DNA of 64,000 nt. It comes from Nocardioides turkmenicus (GTDB lineage Bacteria > Actinomycetota > Actinomycetes > Propionibacteriales > Nocardioidaceae). Location: contig NZ_JAALAA010000018.1 of NCBI RefSeq assembly GCF_011045035.1, positions 54,112 through 118,111 on the forward strand, read 5' to 3'. Both the position numbers and the translations under genes were made by a program. Below the pieces are notes generated by a model that saw only the letters and a program-made list of their open reading frames with translations, made no database searches and was not told the DNA's origin. Below are positions 1 through 8,356 of the stretch, in pieces. Positions within the stretch are counted from its first letter, which is position 1. Every line of letters begins with the position of its first letter.

Positions 1-632
1 TCGCCCCTCCCCTGCCCTTCCTGCCGGAGGAGCGCCATGGCGACACGTTCTGTGTGGCCATCGTCCACTGGAGCGGCCCGGTCGAGGAGGGCGAGGCGGC
101 GATGCAGCCGTTCCGCGACCTCGCCCCGCGGGTCGGTGAGCTGGTCTCGCCGATGCCGTACCCGTGGCTCAACAGCGCGTTCGACGAGCTGTTCCCCCGT
201 GGCGTACGCAGCTACTGGAAGGGCAACTACGTCACCGAGCTGACCGACGAGGCCATCGATGTGCACCTGACGCACGGCCCGAAGGCGCCGAACCCGAGCT
301 CGACGATGCACCTGTACCCCATCAACGGCGCCGCCGCGCGTGTCGGCGCGACGGACACGGCGTTCGGCTACCGGCACGCGACGTTCTCGACGGTGATCGT
401 CTCGGCCTGGCCGGACGCCGCGGACGACGCCGCCAACATCGCATGGGTGCGTGACTACGCCGACGCCCTCACGCCGCACTCCGAGGCCGGCGGGTACGTG
501 AACTTCATGTCCGGCGACGACCAGGGCCGTGTCTCCGACACCTACGGCAGCAACTACGCGCGGCTCAGGGAGGTCAAGCGGACCTACGATCCGGGGAACC
601 TGTTCGGTCACAACCAGAACATCACGCCCTAG
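1..632 (+). CDS. FAD-linked oxidase, C-terminal part (BBE domain), 5' end outside window
   Basis: This is the last 209 residues of an open frame that enters from before position 1. The end of the protein reads YGSNYARLREVKRTYDP then GNLFGHNQNI, the classic berberine-bridge-enzyme C-terminus of PCMH-type FAD oxidases. In that family this segment shapes the substrate pocket. The FAD-binding half lies outside the window, so the substrate cannot be named. The stop codon overlaps by 4 bp the stop of the convergent membrane-protein gene. The family call is firm; anything more specific would be a guess. Confidence 0.85.
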   Translation, partial: APPLPFLPEERHGDTFCVAIVHWSGPVEEGEAAMQPFRDLAPRVGELVSPMPYPWLNSAFDELFPRGVRSYWKGNYVTELTDEAIDVHLTHGPKAPNPSSTMHLYPINGAAARVGATDTAFGYRHATFSTVIVSAWPDAADDAANIAWVRDYADALTPHSEAGGYVNFMSGDDQGRVSDTYGSNYARLREVKRTYDPGNLFGHNQNITP

Positions 633-1009
633 GAGACAGCGCCGGGACGATCCTCACCCTCACGCAGGGCGAGGATCGTGCGCGCGTCGGCGGCGGTCGC
701 GAAGACGAGCGCCGAGGCGGCGACCTTGGGCCCGATGTTGCCCTCCTGGCGCGCGAGATGAGTGCAGTACGCCGCGATCGCCACGTTGAGCCCGGCCCGG
801 GCCACCATCCACGGCAGCCTGCGTCGGCCGGCGAGCAACCCGGGCACCAGCGCCAGGTCTGCTGCGCCGATCACGCGCAGCGCTGTGGGATGGTCGCCGA
901 GCTTCAGCGTCCGGCCCACCCACTCCGGTTTGAAGAGGATCGCAGCCCCGATCGGCAGCGTGGCCATTCCGACGACGGCGGCCGAGCGCCGCGCACTCTC
1001 AGAGTCCAT
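629..1009 (-). CDS. Small integral membrane protein, function unknown
   Basis: A 126-residue protein starting MDSESARRSAAVVGMATLPI. I chose the ATG at 1009 because the open frame upstream is antisense to the amidohydrolase. Hydrophobic stretches lie at about residues 10-27, 45-60 and 68-85, and a further weakly hydrophobic one near 95-112. It has two or three likely transmembrane helices and a polar tail. The texture is that of the unnamed 'hypothetical membrane protein' class common in actinomycetes. It is divergent from the M20 amidohydrolase (60 bp gap) and overlaps the oxidase stop by 4 bp. I do not recognise a function. Confidence 0.6.
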   Translation of the reverse strand: MDSESARRSAAVVGMATLPIGAAILFKPEWVGRTLKLGDHPTALRVIGAADLALVPGLLAGRRRLPWMVARAGLNVAIAAYCTHLARQEGNIGPKVAASALVFATAADARTILALREGEDRPGAVS

Positions 1010-1060
1010 GGATCCATCTTGTCGGACGGATGGGTGATCAGGCCCCTCATCGTCTGATAG

Positions 1061-1083
1061 TTTCCGGACATGATGTCCAGAAA
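1061..1083. promoter_or_regulatory. Putative TetR-type operator A over the start of the M20 amidohydrolase gene
   Basis: The core at 1064-1080 has arms GACA and TGTC separated by TGA. The wider dyad pairs TTTC with GAAA. It overlaps the ATG at 1070. A -10-like TAGTTT at 1058-1063 lies 6 nt before that ATG, so a bound protein would block transcription start. The core matches operators B (7617-7633) and C (8367-8383). Confidence 0.5.
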
Positions 1084-2263
1084 CGTGGATCTCCCGGGAC
1101 GAATCGTCGCCTCTGCGGACGCGCTCGTCCCGAAGCTCGTCGAGCTCCGGCGACGTATCCACAGCGAACCGGAGCTCGGGCTTCACCTGCCCGCGACGCA
1201 GCGCACGGTGATCGAGGCGCTGTCCGGCCTCGACCTGGAGATCACCGAGGGGCGATCGCTGTCGTCGGTGACCGCGGTCCTGCGCGGCGCGCAGCCCGGG
1301 CCGACGGTGCTGCTGCGCGCCGACATGGACGCGCTGCCGATCACCGAAGCGGCCGATGTCCCCTATCGCTCCACCAACGGAGCGATGCATGCCTGCGGTC
1401 ATGATCTGCACGTCGCCGGTCTGATCGGCGCCGCGCGCCTGCTCGCCGAGCACCGTTCTGACCTGGCTGGAAGCGTGATCCTGATGTTCCAGCCCGGCGA
1501 GGAGGGTCACGGCGGCGCGAGGCTGATGATCGACGAGGGCGTCCTCGACGCGGCCGGGAGCCGACCGGTGGCGGCGTACGCGATCCATGTCGGCAACGCG
1601 CCGCGCGGGATCTTCCTCACCAGGCCCGGCACCGTGACGGCGAGCTCGACACACCTGAGGATCGACCTCGCCGGTCGCGGCGGGCACGGCTCCCGACCTC
1701 ACGAGGCGCTCGACCCGGTCCCGATCGCGGCCGAGATCGTGCTGGCCCTGCAGACCTACACCGCGCGCCGATTCGACTCCTTCGACCCCGTCGTCATCTC
1801 CGTGACCAACCTGACCTCGGGCACCGGCGTCGACAACGTGATCCCCGAGTCGGTGGAGCTGACCGGCACCGTACGCACCGTCGACCCGAACACGCTGTCC
1901 AGGATCGAGGAGGAACTCCCCCGCCTCGTGGAGGGCATCGCGAGGGCGCACGGGCTGGACGCGACGGCCGCGCTCGACACCGGCTACCCGAGCGTCGTCA
2001 ACGATGAGGCAGTCACCCGACGTGCGATGGAGACACTGCGCGGTGCCTTCGGTCCGCGGGTGGTCGAGGTGCCCCGACCGACGATGGGAGCCGAGGACTT
2101 CTCGTTCATCAGCCAGCAGGTCCCGACCACCATGGTCCTGCTGGGCGCGGCCCCTGGCGACGGCGCTGCCCCCAACCACTCCCCTGACGCCGCGTTCGAC
2201 GACAGCGTTCTCGGCGACCAGGCAGCCGCACTCGCGCTCTTGGCCCTGGAGTCGTTGCGCTAG
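1070..2263 (+). CDS. M20 family metallo-amidohydrolase (amidohydrolase/carboxypeptidase type)
   Basis: A 397-residue cytoplasmic enzyme of the M20D/IAA-amino acid hydrolase group. Members hydrolyse N-acyl amino acids or similar amides with two metal ions. Visible marks are RADMDALP (about residues 84-91), the metal-binding HACGHDLH (about 107-114), the catalytic GEEGHGGA (about 143-150) and the dimerisation-domain segment RGGHGSRPHEA. The C-terminal metal ligand sits in PNHSPDAAFD. No ribosome binding site precedes the ATG at 1070; a TAGTTT box 6 nt upstream suggests a leaderless mRNA. ATG at 1073 is the alternative. A GACA/TGTC dyad over the start suggests control by the TetR protein at 7721-8326. 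The exact substrate is unknown. Confidence 0.88.
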   Translation: MMSRNVDLPGRIVASADALVPKLVELRRRIHSEPELGLHLPATQRTVIEALSGLDLEITEGRSLSSVTAVLRGAQPGPTVLLRADMDALPITEAADVPYRSTNGAMHACGHDLHVAGLIGAARLLAEHRSDLAGSVILMFQPGEEGHGGARLMIDEGVLDAAGSRPVAAYAIHVGNAPRGIFLTRPGTVTASSTHLRIDLAGRGGHGSRPHEALDPVPIAAEIVLALQTYTARRFDSFDPVVISVTNLTSGTGVDNVIPESVELTGTVRTVDPNTLSRIEEELPRLVEGIARAHGLDATAALDTGYPSVVNDEAVTRRAMETLRGAFGPRVVEVPRPTMGAEDFSFISQQVPTTMVLLGAAPGDGAAPNHSPDAAFDDSVLGDQAAALALLALESLR

Positions 2264-2352
2264 GACTCTGCCGGCGATGTAGAGAACCTGCGAACGGCTC
2301 CGTCCATGGGGTGAGAGCGACCAACCGGGTCGCCGGAACCGAGGAGAACCCG

Positions 2353-2859
2353 ATGTCCAACACCATGCAGACCGACGAGATCGAAGAGGTGCTGAGCCGC
2401 CCGCTGAGCCGCGAGCTCCTGGCGCGCGACCTCACCCGCCTGGCGTACGTCGCCAAGGACGGCACCCCGAGGAACATCCCGATCGCGTTCACCTGGAACG
2501 GCTCACAGGTGGTCATGTGCACCACGACGAACTCCCCCAAGCTCGTCTCGCTGCGCCACAACCCGGCGGTCGCCCTGACCATCGACACCGAGGTGCACCC
2601 GCCGAAGATGCTGCTCATCCGCGGCACCGCCGAGCTCGATGTCGTCGACGGGATCCCTGAGGAGTACCTCGAGATGAACGGCTCCTACGAGATGACGGCC
2701 GAGCAGCGGGTCGCCTGGGAGGCCGAGGTGCGGTCGCTGTACGACAGCATGGTGCGCATCGTCGTCACGCCGACCTGGGCGAAGCTGATCGACTTCGAGA
2801 CGACCCTTCCGACGCAGGTCGAGGAGTTGGTCCGGCAGCGCGCCGAGCGCAACCGGTGA
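2353..2859 (+). CDS. Pyridoxamine 5'-phosphate oxidase-fold protein (PPOX/split-barrel flavoprotein family)
   Basis: A 168-residue protein. The ATG at 2353 follows a GGAGAA ribosome binding site. The run LAYVAKDGTPRNIPIAFTWN, then VVMCTTTNSPKLVSLRHNP and VALTIDTE, is the split-barrel flavin-binding fold of the PPOX family, which in actinomycetes binds FMN, F420 or heme. It sits alone between the amidohydrolase and the DUF1704 gene. The substrate and the cofactor cannot be settled from sequence. Length fits the small single-domain members. Confidence 0.8.
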   Translation: MSNTMQTDEIEEVLSRPLSRELLARDLTRLAYVAKDGTPRNIPIAFTWNGSQVVMCTTTNSPKLVSLRHNPAVALTIDTEVHPPKMLLIRGTAELDVVDGIPEEYLEMNGSYEMTAEQRVAWEAEVRSLYDSMVRIVVTPTWAKLIDFETTLPTQVEELVRQRAERNR

Positions 2860-2897
2860 GGGAATGATCGCCTCGGGGTCTGGGTACCCGCTTGGGT

Positions 2898-4082
2898 GTG
2901 ACTGCTTCGACTCAAGAGATCGAGCCCGCTCTCGGCATCGACGCCCGACTCACCGAGATCGAGCGTCAGGTCGACGTGCTGCTGAACCTCACCCCGCTCA
3001 ACGGAGCGGAGGCGTGGGACGACTTCAAACGGAGCGACTTCACCGTGGCACCGACGCTGCGGCTCCGAGAGCTCGACTTCGACCCTGACCTGGTGCGTCG
3101 CGAACTCTACAACCTCGAGATCGAGGACGTCGCGGACCCGGCGCTGCACTCCTTGTTCCGGGCCAAGCGTGATGAGATCGCGCGCCAGATCACCGCTCTG
3201 GAGGACCGTGACACAACCAAGTTCGTCCACGGTTCGCGGCAGCTCTTCGGCGACCCCTCCCCCAGCCTCGTGTCATCGGCCGAGCAGCTGCTCGCCGACA
3301 TCGAGCCGCCGGCCCCGGCTCGTGGGAACGTGACGTCGGGGGCGTTCGCCGATGCGGCGCGCGACGAGCTGGAGCACTACCGGGCGGCGTACCCCGAGTT
3401 TCCTGTGGAGGTCGAGGTGCGCGAGGACGTCTCCGAGCTGATGGTGTCCTCGGAGGGGCACCTGCTCATCCCGGAGGCCGGGACCTTTCGCGCCGACCGG
3501 GTCGAGCCGCTGCTTCATCACGAGGTCGGTACGCACGTCGTCACCTATCAGAACGGCGCGAGGCAGCCGCTGAAGATGCTGACGATCGGTCTGCCCGGCT
3601 ACGACGAGACGCAGGAGGGCCTGGCCCTGATCTCCGAGTACGTCACCGGCGGCCTGGATCCGCGGCGGCTGCGGGTGCTGGCGGCACGGGTCGTCGCCGT
3701 CGACCTCCTGATCGCGGGCGCGACCTTCATGGAGATCTTCGAGACCTTGGAGAGCAAGCACCGGATCCCCCGGCGGACCGCCTGGTCGGTTGCGGTCCGA
3801 GTCGTCGTCGCCGGCGGGATGGTGCGCGACGCGATCTACCTGCGCGGTATCAGCCGCATCCTCGAGGCCGTCGCCTCGGGCGTCGATCTCGACGTGCTCC
3901 TCGTCGGCAAGCTCGCGCTGGACCACGTCGACCTGGTGCAGGACCTGCTCGATCGCGGCGTACTGGAGCCACCGTGGGTGCGCCCGCGATGGCTCGAGGT
4001 GCCCGGCGCGCGGGAACGCCTGGACCGGATGGCCGATGGCTTGCGAGTCACCGACCTCTACGAAGGAGATGGGGAGAGATGA
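2898..4082 (+). CDS. DUF1704 metallopeptidase-like protein (QEGLA motif family)
   Basis: A 394-residue protein of the DUF1704 family, often named 'flavohemoglobin expression-modulating QEGLA motif protein'. The zinc site HEVGTH (about residue 208) is followed some 30 residues later by QEGLALISEY. This is the HExxxH-plus-Glu arrangement known in eukaryotic MATCAP tubulin tyrosine carboxypeptidases. GTG at 2898 is preferred: a TACCCG box lies 7 nt upstream and no ribosome binding site is visible. A TTG at 2892 is possible. The stop overlaps the next ATG (ATGA), so the ATP-grasp ligase is translationally coupled. The likely role is trimming a peptide or amide made by that ligase, which is inference. 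Confidence 0.85.
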   Translation: MTASTQEIEPALGIDARLTEIERQVDVLLNLTPLNGAEAWDDFKRSDFTVAPTLRLRELDFDPDLVRRELYNLEIEDVADPALHSLFRAKRDEIARQITALEDRDTTKFVHGSRQLFGDPSPSLVSSAEQLLADIEPPAPARGNVTSGAFADAARDELEHYRAAYPEFPVEVEVREDVSELMVSSEGHLLIPEAGTFRADRVEPLLHHEVGTHVVTYQNGARQPLKMLTIGLPGYDETQEGLALISEYVTGGLDPRRLRVLAARVVAVDLLIAGATFMEIFETLESKHRIPRRTAWSVAVRVVVAGGMVRDAIYLRGISRILEAVASGVDLDVLLVGKLALDHVDLVQDLLDRGVLEPPWVRPRWLEVPGARERLDRMADGLRVTDLYEGDGER

Positions 4083-5068
4083 AGCTTGCGTTCTTCGTCA
4101 ACGAGATAGCCGTCGAGCACCCTGAGATGGGGACCACGCGACTCGCGAGGGCGGCCGCCCAGCGTTCGCACCAGGTCTGGTACGTCGGCGCCGGCGATGT
4201 CGAGTTCGACACGAGCCAGCAGCTCGTCGCTCGTGCACGCCGCGCCGAGTTCGAGGACGGCGACACGCTCGAGACCTTCCTGACCCGGATGAAGGAACGG
4301 GACGCCGAGCGCATGGTGATGGACTCGCTGGATGCGCTGTTCCTGCGCAACGAAGAGGCCACCGAGATGCAGGAACGACCCTGGGCCGGCCCGCTCGGCA
4401 CCGTCTTCGGCCAGATGTTGGCCGCTCGCGGTGTCACGGTGGTCAACGACCCGGTCACGCTGAGCCGCGCGACGAGCAAGCTCTATCTGGAGGAGTTCCC
4501 CCAGGAGATCCGGCCGCGCTCCCTCGTCACCCGTGACGCCGAGGCGATCAAACGGTTCGTCGCCGATGTGGGCAAGTCCGTGGTCAAGCCGCTCTACGGT
4601 GGCAAGGGACGCAACGTCTTCGTCGTCGAGGACGAGAACGAGACCAACCTGGCCCAGATCACCGAAGCGGTCTTCGCCGACGGCTACGCGATCGCCCAGG
4701 AGTTCGTGGACGGCGGCGAGGAGGGCGACTCTCGGATCTTCCTGCTCGACGGGAAGCTGATCGAGGTCGATGGGGCGTACGCCGCGTTCCGGCGCGTCTC
4801 CCACGGCAACGACCCGCGCGCCAACATCAGCAAGGGCGGGCGGATGAAGCCGCTCGAGATCGGCGCGCGCGAGAAGGACATCGTCGACACGATGGGTCCC
4901 AAGCTGGCGGCCGACGGCTTGTTCTTCGTCGGGATCGACGTGGTCGGCAACAAGGTGCTCGAGATCAACGCCGACAGTCCGGGCGGCATCCAGAGCATCG
5001 AGTGGCTCTACAAGACCGACATCTGCCCGGTTGTCATCGAGGCCCTCCAGGAGCGCGCCTGCGGCTGA
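4079..5068 (+). CDS. ATP-grasp ligase, glutathione synthase-like
   Basis: A 329-residue protein with the prokaryotic glutathione synthase layout. The N-terminal domain begins MKLAFFVNEI, the ATP-grasp lid has VVKPLYGGKGRNVF (about 168-181), and the metal/ATP site EINADSPGG lies near 304. Such enzymes form a peptide bond through an acyl-phosphate. Actinomycetes normally make mycothiol, and no gamma-glutamylcysteine ligase is nearby, so true glutathione synthesis is doubtful. The gene overlaps the DUF1704 peptidase gene by 4 bp, a ligase/hydrolase pairing that suggests a small modified amino acid or peptide. The family is sure, the substrate unknown. Confidence 0.85.
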   Translation: MKLAFFVNEIAVEHPEMGTTRLARAAAQRSHQVWYVGAGDVEFDTSQQLVARARRAEFEDGDTLETFLTRMKERDAERMVMDSLDALFLRNEEATEMQERPWAGPLGTVFGQMLAARGVTVVNDPVTLSRATSKLYLEEFPQEIRPRSLVTRDAEAIKRFVADVGKSVVKPLYGGKGRNVFVVEDENETNLAQITEAVFADGYAIAQEFVDGGEEGDSRIFLLDGKLIEVDGAYAAFRRVSHGNDPRANISKGGRMKPLEIGAREKDIVDTMGPKLAADGLFFVGIDVVGNKVLEINADSPGGIQSIEWLYKTDICPVVIEALQERACG

Positions 5069-5097
5069 GCCGAGGCCGTGCAAGGGCGGCCGGCGCC

Positions 5098-5610
5098 TCA
5101 GCTCTTGTCTGGTCCGTTCGCGCGCACGCGCTCGACGTTGACCAGCGACTCCTGGAGCTCGTCGAGCCACTCGTGGGAGTGCTGCTGGACGAGCTTGACG
5201 CACCAGCCGAGCGCATCGCTCCGGCTGCGGGCGACGCCGCCGGAGACGAGCAGGTCGAGGACCTTGCGCTCGGGCTGGCGCAGCCGGGTCATCACGGGCG
5301 CGGAGACGGTGGTGAACATGTGCCGCTCTCCCCCGACCTCCACGCCCCAGGACACCTTGCGGTCGAAGCGTCGCTCAGCCTGGCGCGCCACGGCCATCCG
5401 GTCCTCGCGCGTGCGCTCACGGAACTCGCTCGCCCTGCCCTCGTTGGCCGCCGCCCGCTCCTCGTCCGAAGCGCCCTCGGCGGTCTTCGGCTCCTTGATC
5501 CGCCCGACGACGGTGATCTCCTCGCGGTCGACCACCACATCGACGATCTCGTCGTACACACCATCGGGCAGCCGTCCGCTGAACCACCCGCGCAACTCGT
5601 TTGTAAGCAT
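5098..5610 (-). CDS. Uncharacterised protein with a possible ribbon-helix-helix-like C-terminus
   Basis: A 170-residue, charged, soluble protein starting MLTNELRGWFSGRLPDGVYD. The middle (about 45-80) is a run of E, R and A likely to be a long helix. The segment VARSRSDALGWCVKLVQQHS near 130-150 resembles the helical part of CopG/Arc-type DNA-binding proteins. I chose the ATG at 5610; a TTG at 5646 would add 12 residues. The ATG lies inside a perfect 22-bp dyad, so autoregulation is attractive. It stands between the ATP-grasp gene (convergent) and the exporter operon. Function is not known; DNA binding is inference. Confidence 0.6.
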   Translation of the reverse strand: MLTNELRGWFSGRLPDGVYDEIVDVVVDREEITVVGRIKEPKTAEGASDEERAAANEGRASEFRERTREDRMAVARQAERRFDRKVSWGVEVGGERHMFTTVSAPVMTRLRQPERKVLDLLVSGGVARSRSDALGWCVKLVQQHSHEWLDELQESLVNVERVRANGPDKS

Positions 5611-5624
5611 GTAATCATGCTTAC
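5603..5624. promoter_or_regulatory. Perfect 22-bp palindrome over the start of the 5098-5610 gene
   Basis: Arms GTAAGCATG and CATGCTTAC flank TAAT. The gene's ATG (5610-5608, minus strand) lies inside the dyad. No ribosome binding site is visible upstream, so this may be an operator over a leaderless start. It is AT-rich compared with its surroundings. Confidence 0.5.
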
Positions 5625-5649
5625 GCCGCTCGTCGTGCGATTTCAAGGG

Positions 5650-5913
5650 CTACCGTAAGCCGGCGATCCCGACCATCTCGACGAGGGCGATCGTGGCCGC
5701 GACCGCAGCGGTGACAGCGACCCGCCGGCGCCCGAGCAGCAGGTACGCAGCCAGTGCCGCGACCGCCAGCGCCGCGCCGAGACGCAGCCACAGCTGGTCC
5801 CCGGCCACCGGATGCCGGACCACCACCAGCGCGGCGACGACGAGAGCGAGGTGCGTACGACGCCAGGCGAGCTCGGTCCGCTCCGGCTGCAGCCCCGGGT
5901 CTCCCCCGTTCAC
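5650..5913 (-). CDS. DUF202 family membrane protein (second copy)
   Basis: An 87-residue protein with the DUF202 signature PERTELAWRRTHLAL near the N-terminus and three hydrophobic segments (about 21-33, 41-60 and 65-85). The GTG start at 5913 overlaps the stop of the first DUF202 gene (GTGA), so the two are coupled. In known genomes such short DUF202 proteins often occur in pairs; their biochemical role is unresolved. It is the last gene of the exporter operon. Confidence 0.75.
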   Translation of the reverse strand: MNGGDPGLQPERTELAWRRTHLALVVAALVVVRHPVAGDQLWLRLGAALAVAALAAYLLLGRRRVAVTAAVAATIALVEMVGIAGLR

Positions 5914-6278
5914 ACCAGCAGTGCCATCGAGACGAGCGCGACTGACCCGAGCACCCCGAGCACCAGGGGAAGCGGCGCCCGGCGGGTCGGGAGGGCGTCG
6001 CGCCTGCGGATCGCGCGCTCGCTGCGTACCCAGCTCCACCAGGACCAGGCCGCGCAGCCCGCCGCGAGGACCGCGAGACTGAGCGGGGCGAGCACGTCCA
6101 GCGCCGTGCTGCCGCCGACCTCCAGGGTGTCGACGGCGACCGCGACGGCGAGGAACGCGAGCGAGGTGCGGATCCAGGCCAGGAACGTACGCTCGTTGGC
6201 CAGGGTGAACCTGACGTCGGGCTCCTCGGTCTCGCTGTAGAGCCAGCTGTCCAGCCGACCGCGATCCGCGCGGCTCAC
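5910..6278 (-). CDS. DUF202/YidH-type membrane protein (first copy)
   Basis: A 122-residue protein with the YidH/DUF202 motif LANERTFLAWIRTSLAFLA (about 26-44) and three transmembrane stretches. A basic loop, RSERAIRRRDALPTRR, separates helices two and three. The GTG start at 6278 overlaps the stop of the MFS gene (4 bp) and its own stop overlaps the next GTG. The three genes therefore form one translationally coupled unit, suggesting membrane partners of the transporter, although no mechanism is established for this family. Confidence 0.8.
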   Translation of the reverse strand: MSRADRGRLDSWLYSETEEPDVRFTLANERTFLAWIRTSLAFLAVAVAVDTLEVGGSTALDVLAPLSLAVLAAGCAAWSWWSWVRSERAIRRRDALPTRRAPLPLVLGVLGSVALVSMALLV

Positions 6279-7594
6279 GAGGCGGGCTGCGTGACGGCTT
6301 CAGCGCCCGCATCGAGCCGCGGGCGGCGGCCGGTCACACCGGGGACGAGTGCCGCAGTGATGGTGAACAGGACCGTCCCCACCCACGCGACCGTCATCCA
6401 GCGCTCCCAGCCACCGGTCGCCTCGACCACGCGCGGCGCGAAGAGCACAGTCGCCAGGATGAACGTGCGGTTGAGCAGATGGTTGAGGCCGAAGGCACGC
6501 CCCTGGATGTCGGGGTGGACCTCCTCGACGTGCTCGGAGAAGCTCGCCATCCACGGCCCGAAGGTCGCTGCCAGCGACACGCCGATGCCGACGAAGAGGA
6601 CGATCACCACGGTCGAGGGCGCCTCGCTCCCCCGACCCATGAGTGCCAGGAAGGCGCCGAGGAAGACAGCCGCGGCGACGCCCCCGCCGACCATGAACGC
6701 CTTGCGGCGCTGGGTACGGTCCGAGAGGCGGGCGAAGACCAGGCTCATCGCGAGATTGCTCAGCCAGAAGACCATCGTCATCGCCGAGGCGGCCAGGACC
6801 GAGACGCCGAACTGCTGCACGAGCATGGTCTGGGCGTAGGCGTTCATCGTGGCCAGCAGGACGTAGAGGAACGACATCGCGAGCACGTGCGTCCAGAACA
6901 CGCGGCGCGCCACGAGCAGGCTCAGGCCCTTGCTGCCCTGCGGCACCTCGACGGCGTGGGCCTCGCGCTCGGTCAGGCGCACGGCACGGCGGACCTCGGG
7001 CGCGAGGTCGCGCAGGGTGAGGGCGACGACGGTCGCTCCGACCAGCGCGGCGCCGGCCATGATGAACAGCTGCGAGCGCCACTCGTTGCCGAAGATCCCC
7101 AGGGTCGCCGAGGCGACGGCTGCGGCGAAGAAGTTGGCGCCCACCGAGCCCCAGCTCCAGAACGCGAACGCCTGCGCGCGACCCATGCGCGGAGTGAAGT
7201 CGCGGATCAGCGGCTGGGTGCCGGCCACGGCGACGCCCTCGACGAACGCGAGCACGATCCGGGCGGTCGCGAAGTGGACGACCGAGTCCGCGGTGGCCAT
7301 GAACAGGCAGGCAGCGGCGGAGAGGAACATGAACGGGACCAGGATCCTCACCCGGCCGACGCGGTCAGCGAGCTCGCCGCCGAGGTAGCCGGCGACGGCG
7401 CCGAAGATCAGCGACGCGGCCGTGATGAGGCCGTACGTCTTGAGCGACATCCCGAGGTCGTCGAGCAGCAGCGGCAGCACGGGAGCCAGCTGGCCCTCGA
7501 ACGCCGAGATGAACAGGGCGAGCACGACGACAGCCAGGAGCACACGGCGGCGTGCTCCAACTGGGTACTCGGTGAGCAGGGTGCGGTAGGACAA
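6275..7594 (-). CDS. Major facilitator superfamily transporter
   Basis: A 439-residue protein with about 12 transmembrane helices. The MFS loop 2-3 motif is present as GGELADRVGRVRIL (about 73-86), and its counterpart in the second half is FARLSDRTQRRKAF. A TTG start at 7594 fits best; GGGCGGA lies upstream. The -10 box TAGCAT (7619-7614, minus strand) overlaps a perfect dyad of the type also found before the acyl-CoA ligase. The neighbouring TetR protein therefore probably controls it. Substrate could be a carboxylate imported for the ligase operon or a toxic compound exported; sequence does not decide. Confidence 0.85.
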   Translation of the reverse strand: MSYRTLLTEYPVGARRRVLLAVVVLALFISAFEGQLAPVLPLLLDDLGMSLKTYGLITAASLIFGAVAGYLGGELADRVGRVRILVPFMFLSAAACLFMATADSVVHFATARIVLAFVEGVAVAGTQPLIRDFTPRMGRAQAFAFWSWGSVGANFFAAAVASATLGIFGNEWRSQLFIMAGAALVGATVVALTLRDLAPEVRRAVRLTEREAHAVEVPQGSKGLSLLVARRVFWTHVLAMSFLYVLLATMNAYAQTMLVQQFGVSVLAASAMTMVFWLSNLAMSLVFARLSDRTQRRKAFMVGGGVAAAVFLGAFLALMGRGSEAPSTVVIVLFVGIGVSLAATFGPWMASFSEHVEEVHPDIQGRAFGLNHLLNRTFILATVLFAPRVVEATGGWERWMTVAWVGTVLFTITAALVPGVTGRRPRLDAGAEAVTQPAS

Positions 7595-7616
7595 CGGAGA
7601 TCCGCCCTTCAGGATG

Positions 7617-7633
7617 CTAGACAGAATGTCTAG
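7617..7633. promoter_or_regulatory. Putative TetR operator B before the MFS-DUF202-DUF202 operon
   Basis: A perfect 17-bp dyad with arms CTAGACA and TGTCTAG around GAA. It overlaps the likely -10 box TAGCAT on the minus strand. It shares the GACA, 3 nt, TGTC core with operators A and C. Confidence 0.6.
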
Positions 7634-7720
7634 TAACGGTCGTCACGTCTGACTGTAGGCCGAGTGACCCGCGCCACACAAGACATCGCGTCCAAGAACC
7701 CACCGCGACCCGTGCTCACG

Positions 7721-8326
7721 TCAGCGGCTGTCGGGGTCGAATCCCGTCGCCCAGAAGCGCCCGCGACGCGAGAGCTCGACGAGCGTCTCGACGACCTGGT
7801 CGGTGGCCGGCCTCGGCTCCGGCGCGTCCAGCCACCACAACAGCACCGCCATCTGCTCACCCACCCACGCGCGAGCCAGCACCTGGAGATCCACCCGCGG
7901 ACGCACGGCATTCGCCTTCACCCGCGCCGTGAACGTCTCGTGCGCGGTGGCGCTCCAGGCGTCCTCGAAGGCCCGCAGGCCGCGGCCGTCGCCCTCACCC
8001 CGCAGGATCATCCGGTACGCATCGGGCCGCTCGGACGCATGCCGGAAGACCTCGGCCACCGGCTGCCCGGTGAACCCGGCGTCCTCGGGCGCCAGCACCT
8101 CCGCCAGTCGCTCCTCGAGCTCCTCGAGCACCGAGGACACCACGTGGTCGTAGAGCGCCTCCTTGTCCCTGAAGTGCGTGTAGAACGTCGCCCTGCCGAC
8201 GTCGGCGGCGGCGACGATGTCCTCCACCGTCACCGCGGCGTAGCCACGCTCGAGCACCAGGGAGACGAGCGCGTCACGGAGCGCTCCTCGCGTTCGCCGG
8301 CTGCGCCGGTCCTCAACCACCGTCAT
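7721..8326 (-). CDS. TetR/AcrR family transcriptional regulator
   Basis: A 201-residue regulator. The helix-turn-helix covers about residues 8-55: RRTRGALRDALVSLVLERGY then VTVEDIVAAADVGRATFYTHFRDKEALYDH, a canonical TetR N-terminus. The rest is an all-helical ligand-binding domain with no family-wide assignment. The ATG at 8326 is chosen because the helix-turn-helix starts right after it; a TAGAAC box 7 nt upstream suggests a leaderless mRNA. It is divergent from the acyl-CoA ligase operon and tandem with the exporter operon. Dyads with the same core lie at both promoters and at the M20 gene. An acyl-CoA or acid effector would fit the regulated genes, which is inference. Confidence 0.9.
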   Translation of the reverse strand: MTVVEDRRSRRTRGALRDALVSLVLERGYAAVTVEDIVAAADVGRATFYTHFRDKEALYDHVVSSVLEELEERLAEVLAPEDAGFTGQPVAEVFRHASERPDAYRMILRGEGDGRGLRAFEDAWSATAHETFTARVKANAVRPRVDLQVLARAWVGEQMAVLLWWLDAPEPRPATDQVVETLVELSRRGRFWATGFDPDSR

Positions 8327-8356
8327 GGGCACTGTTCTAGCACTTTGCCGAACGGC

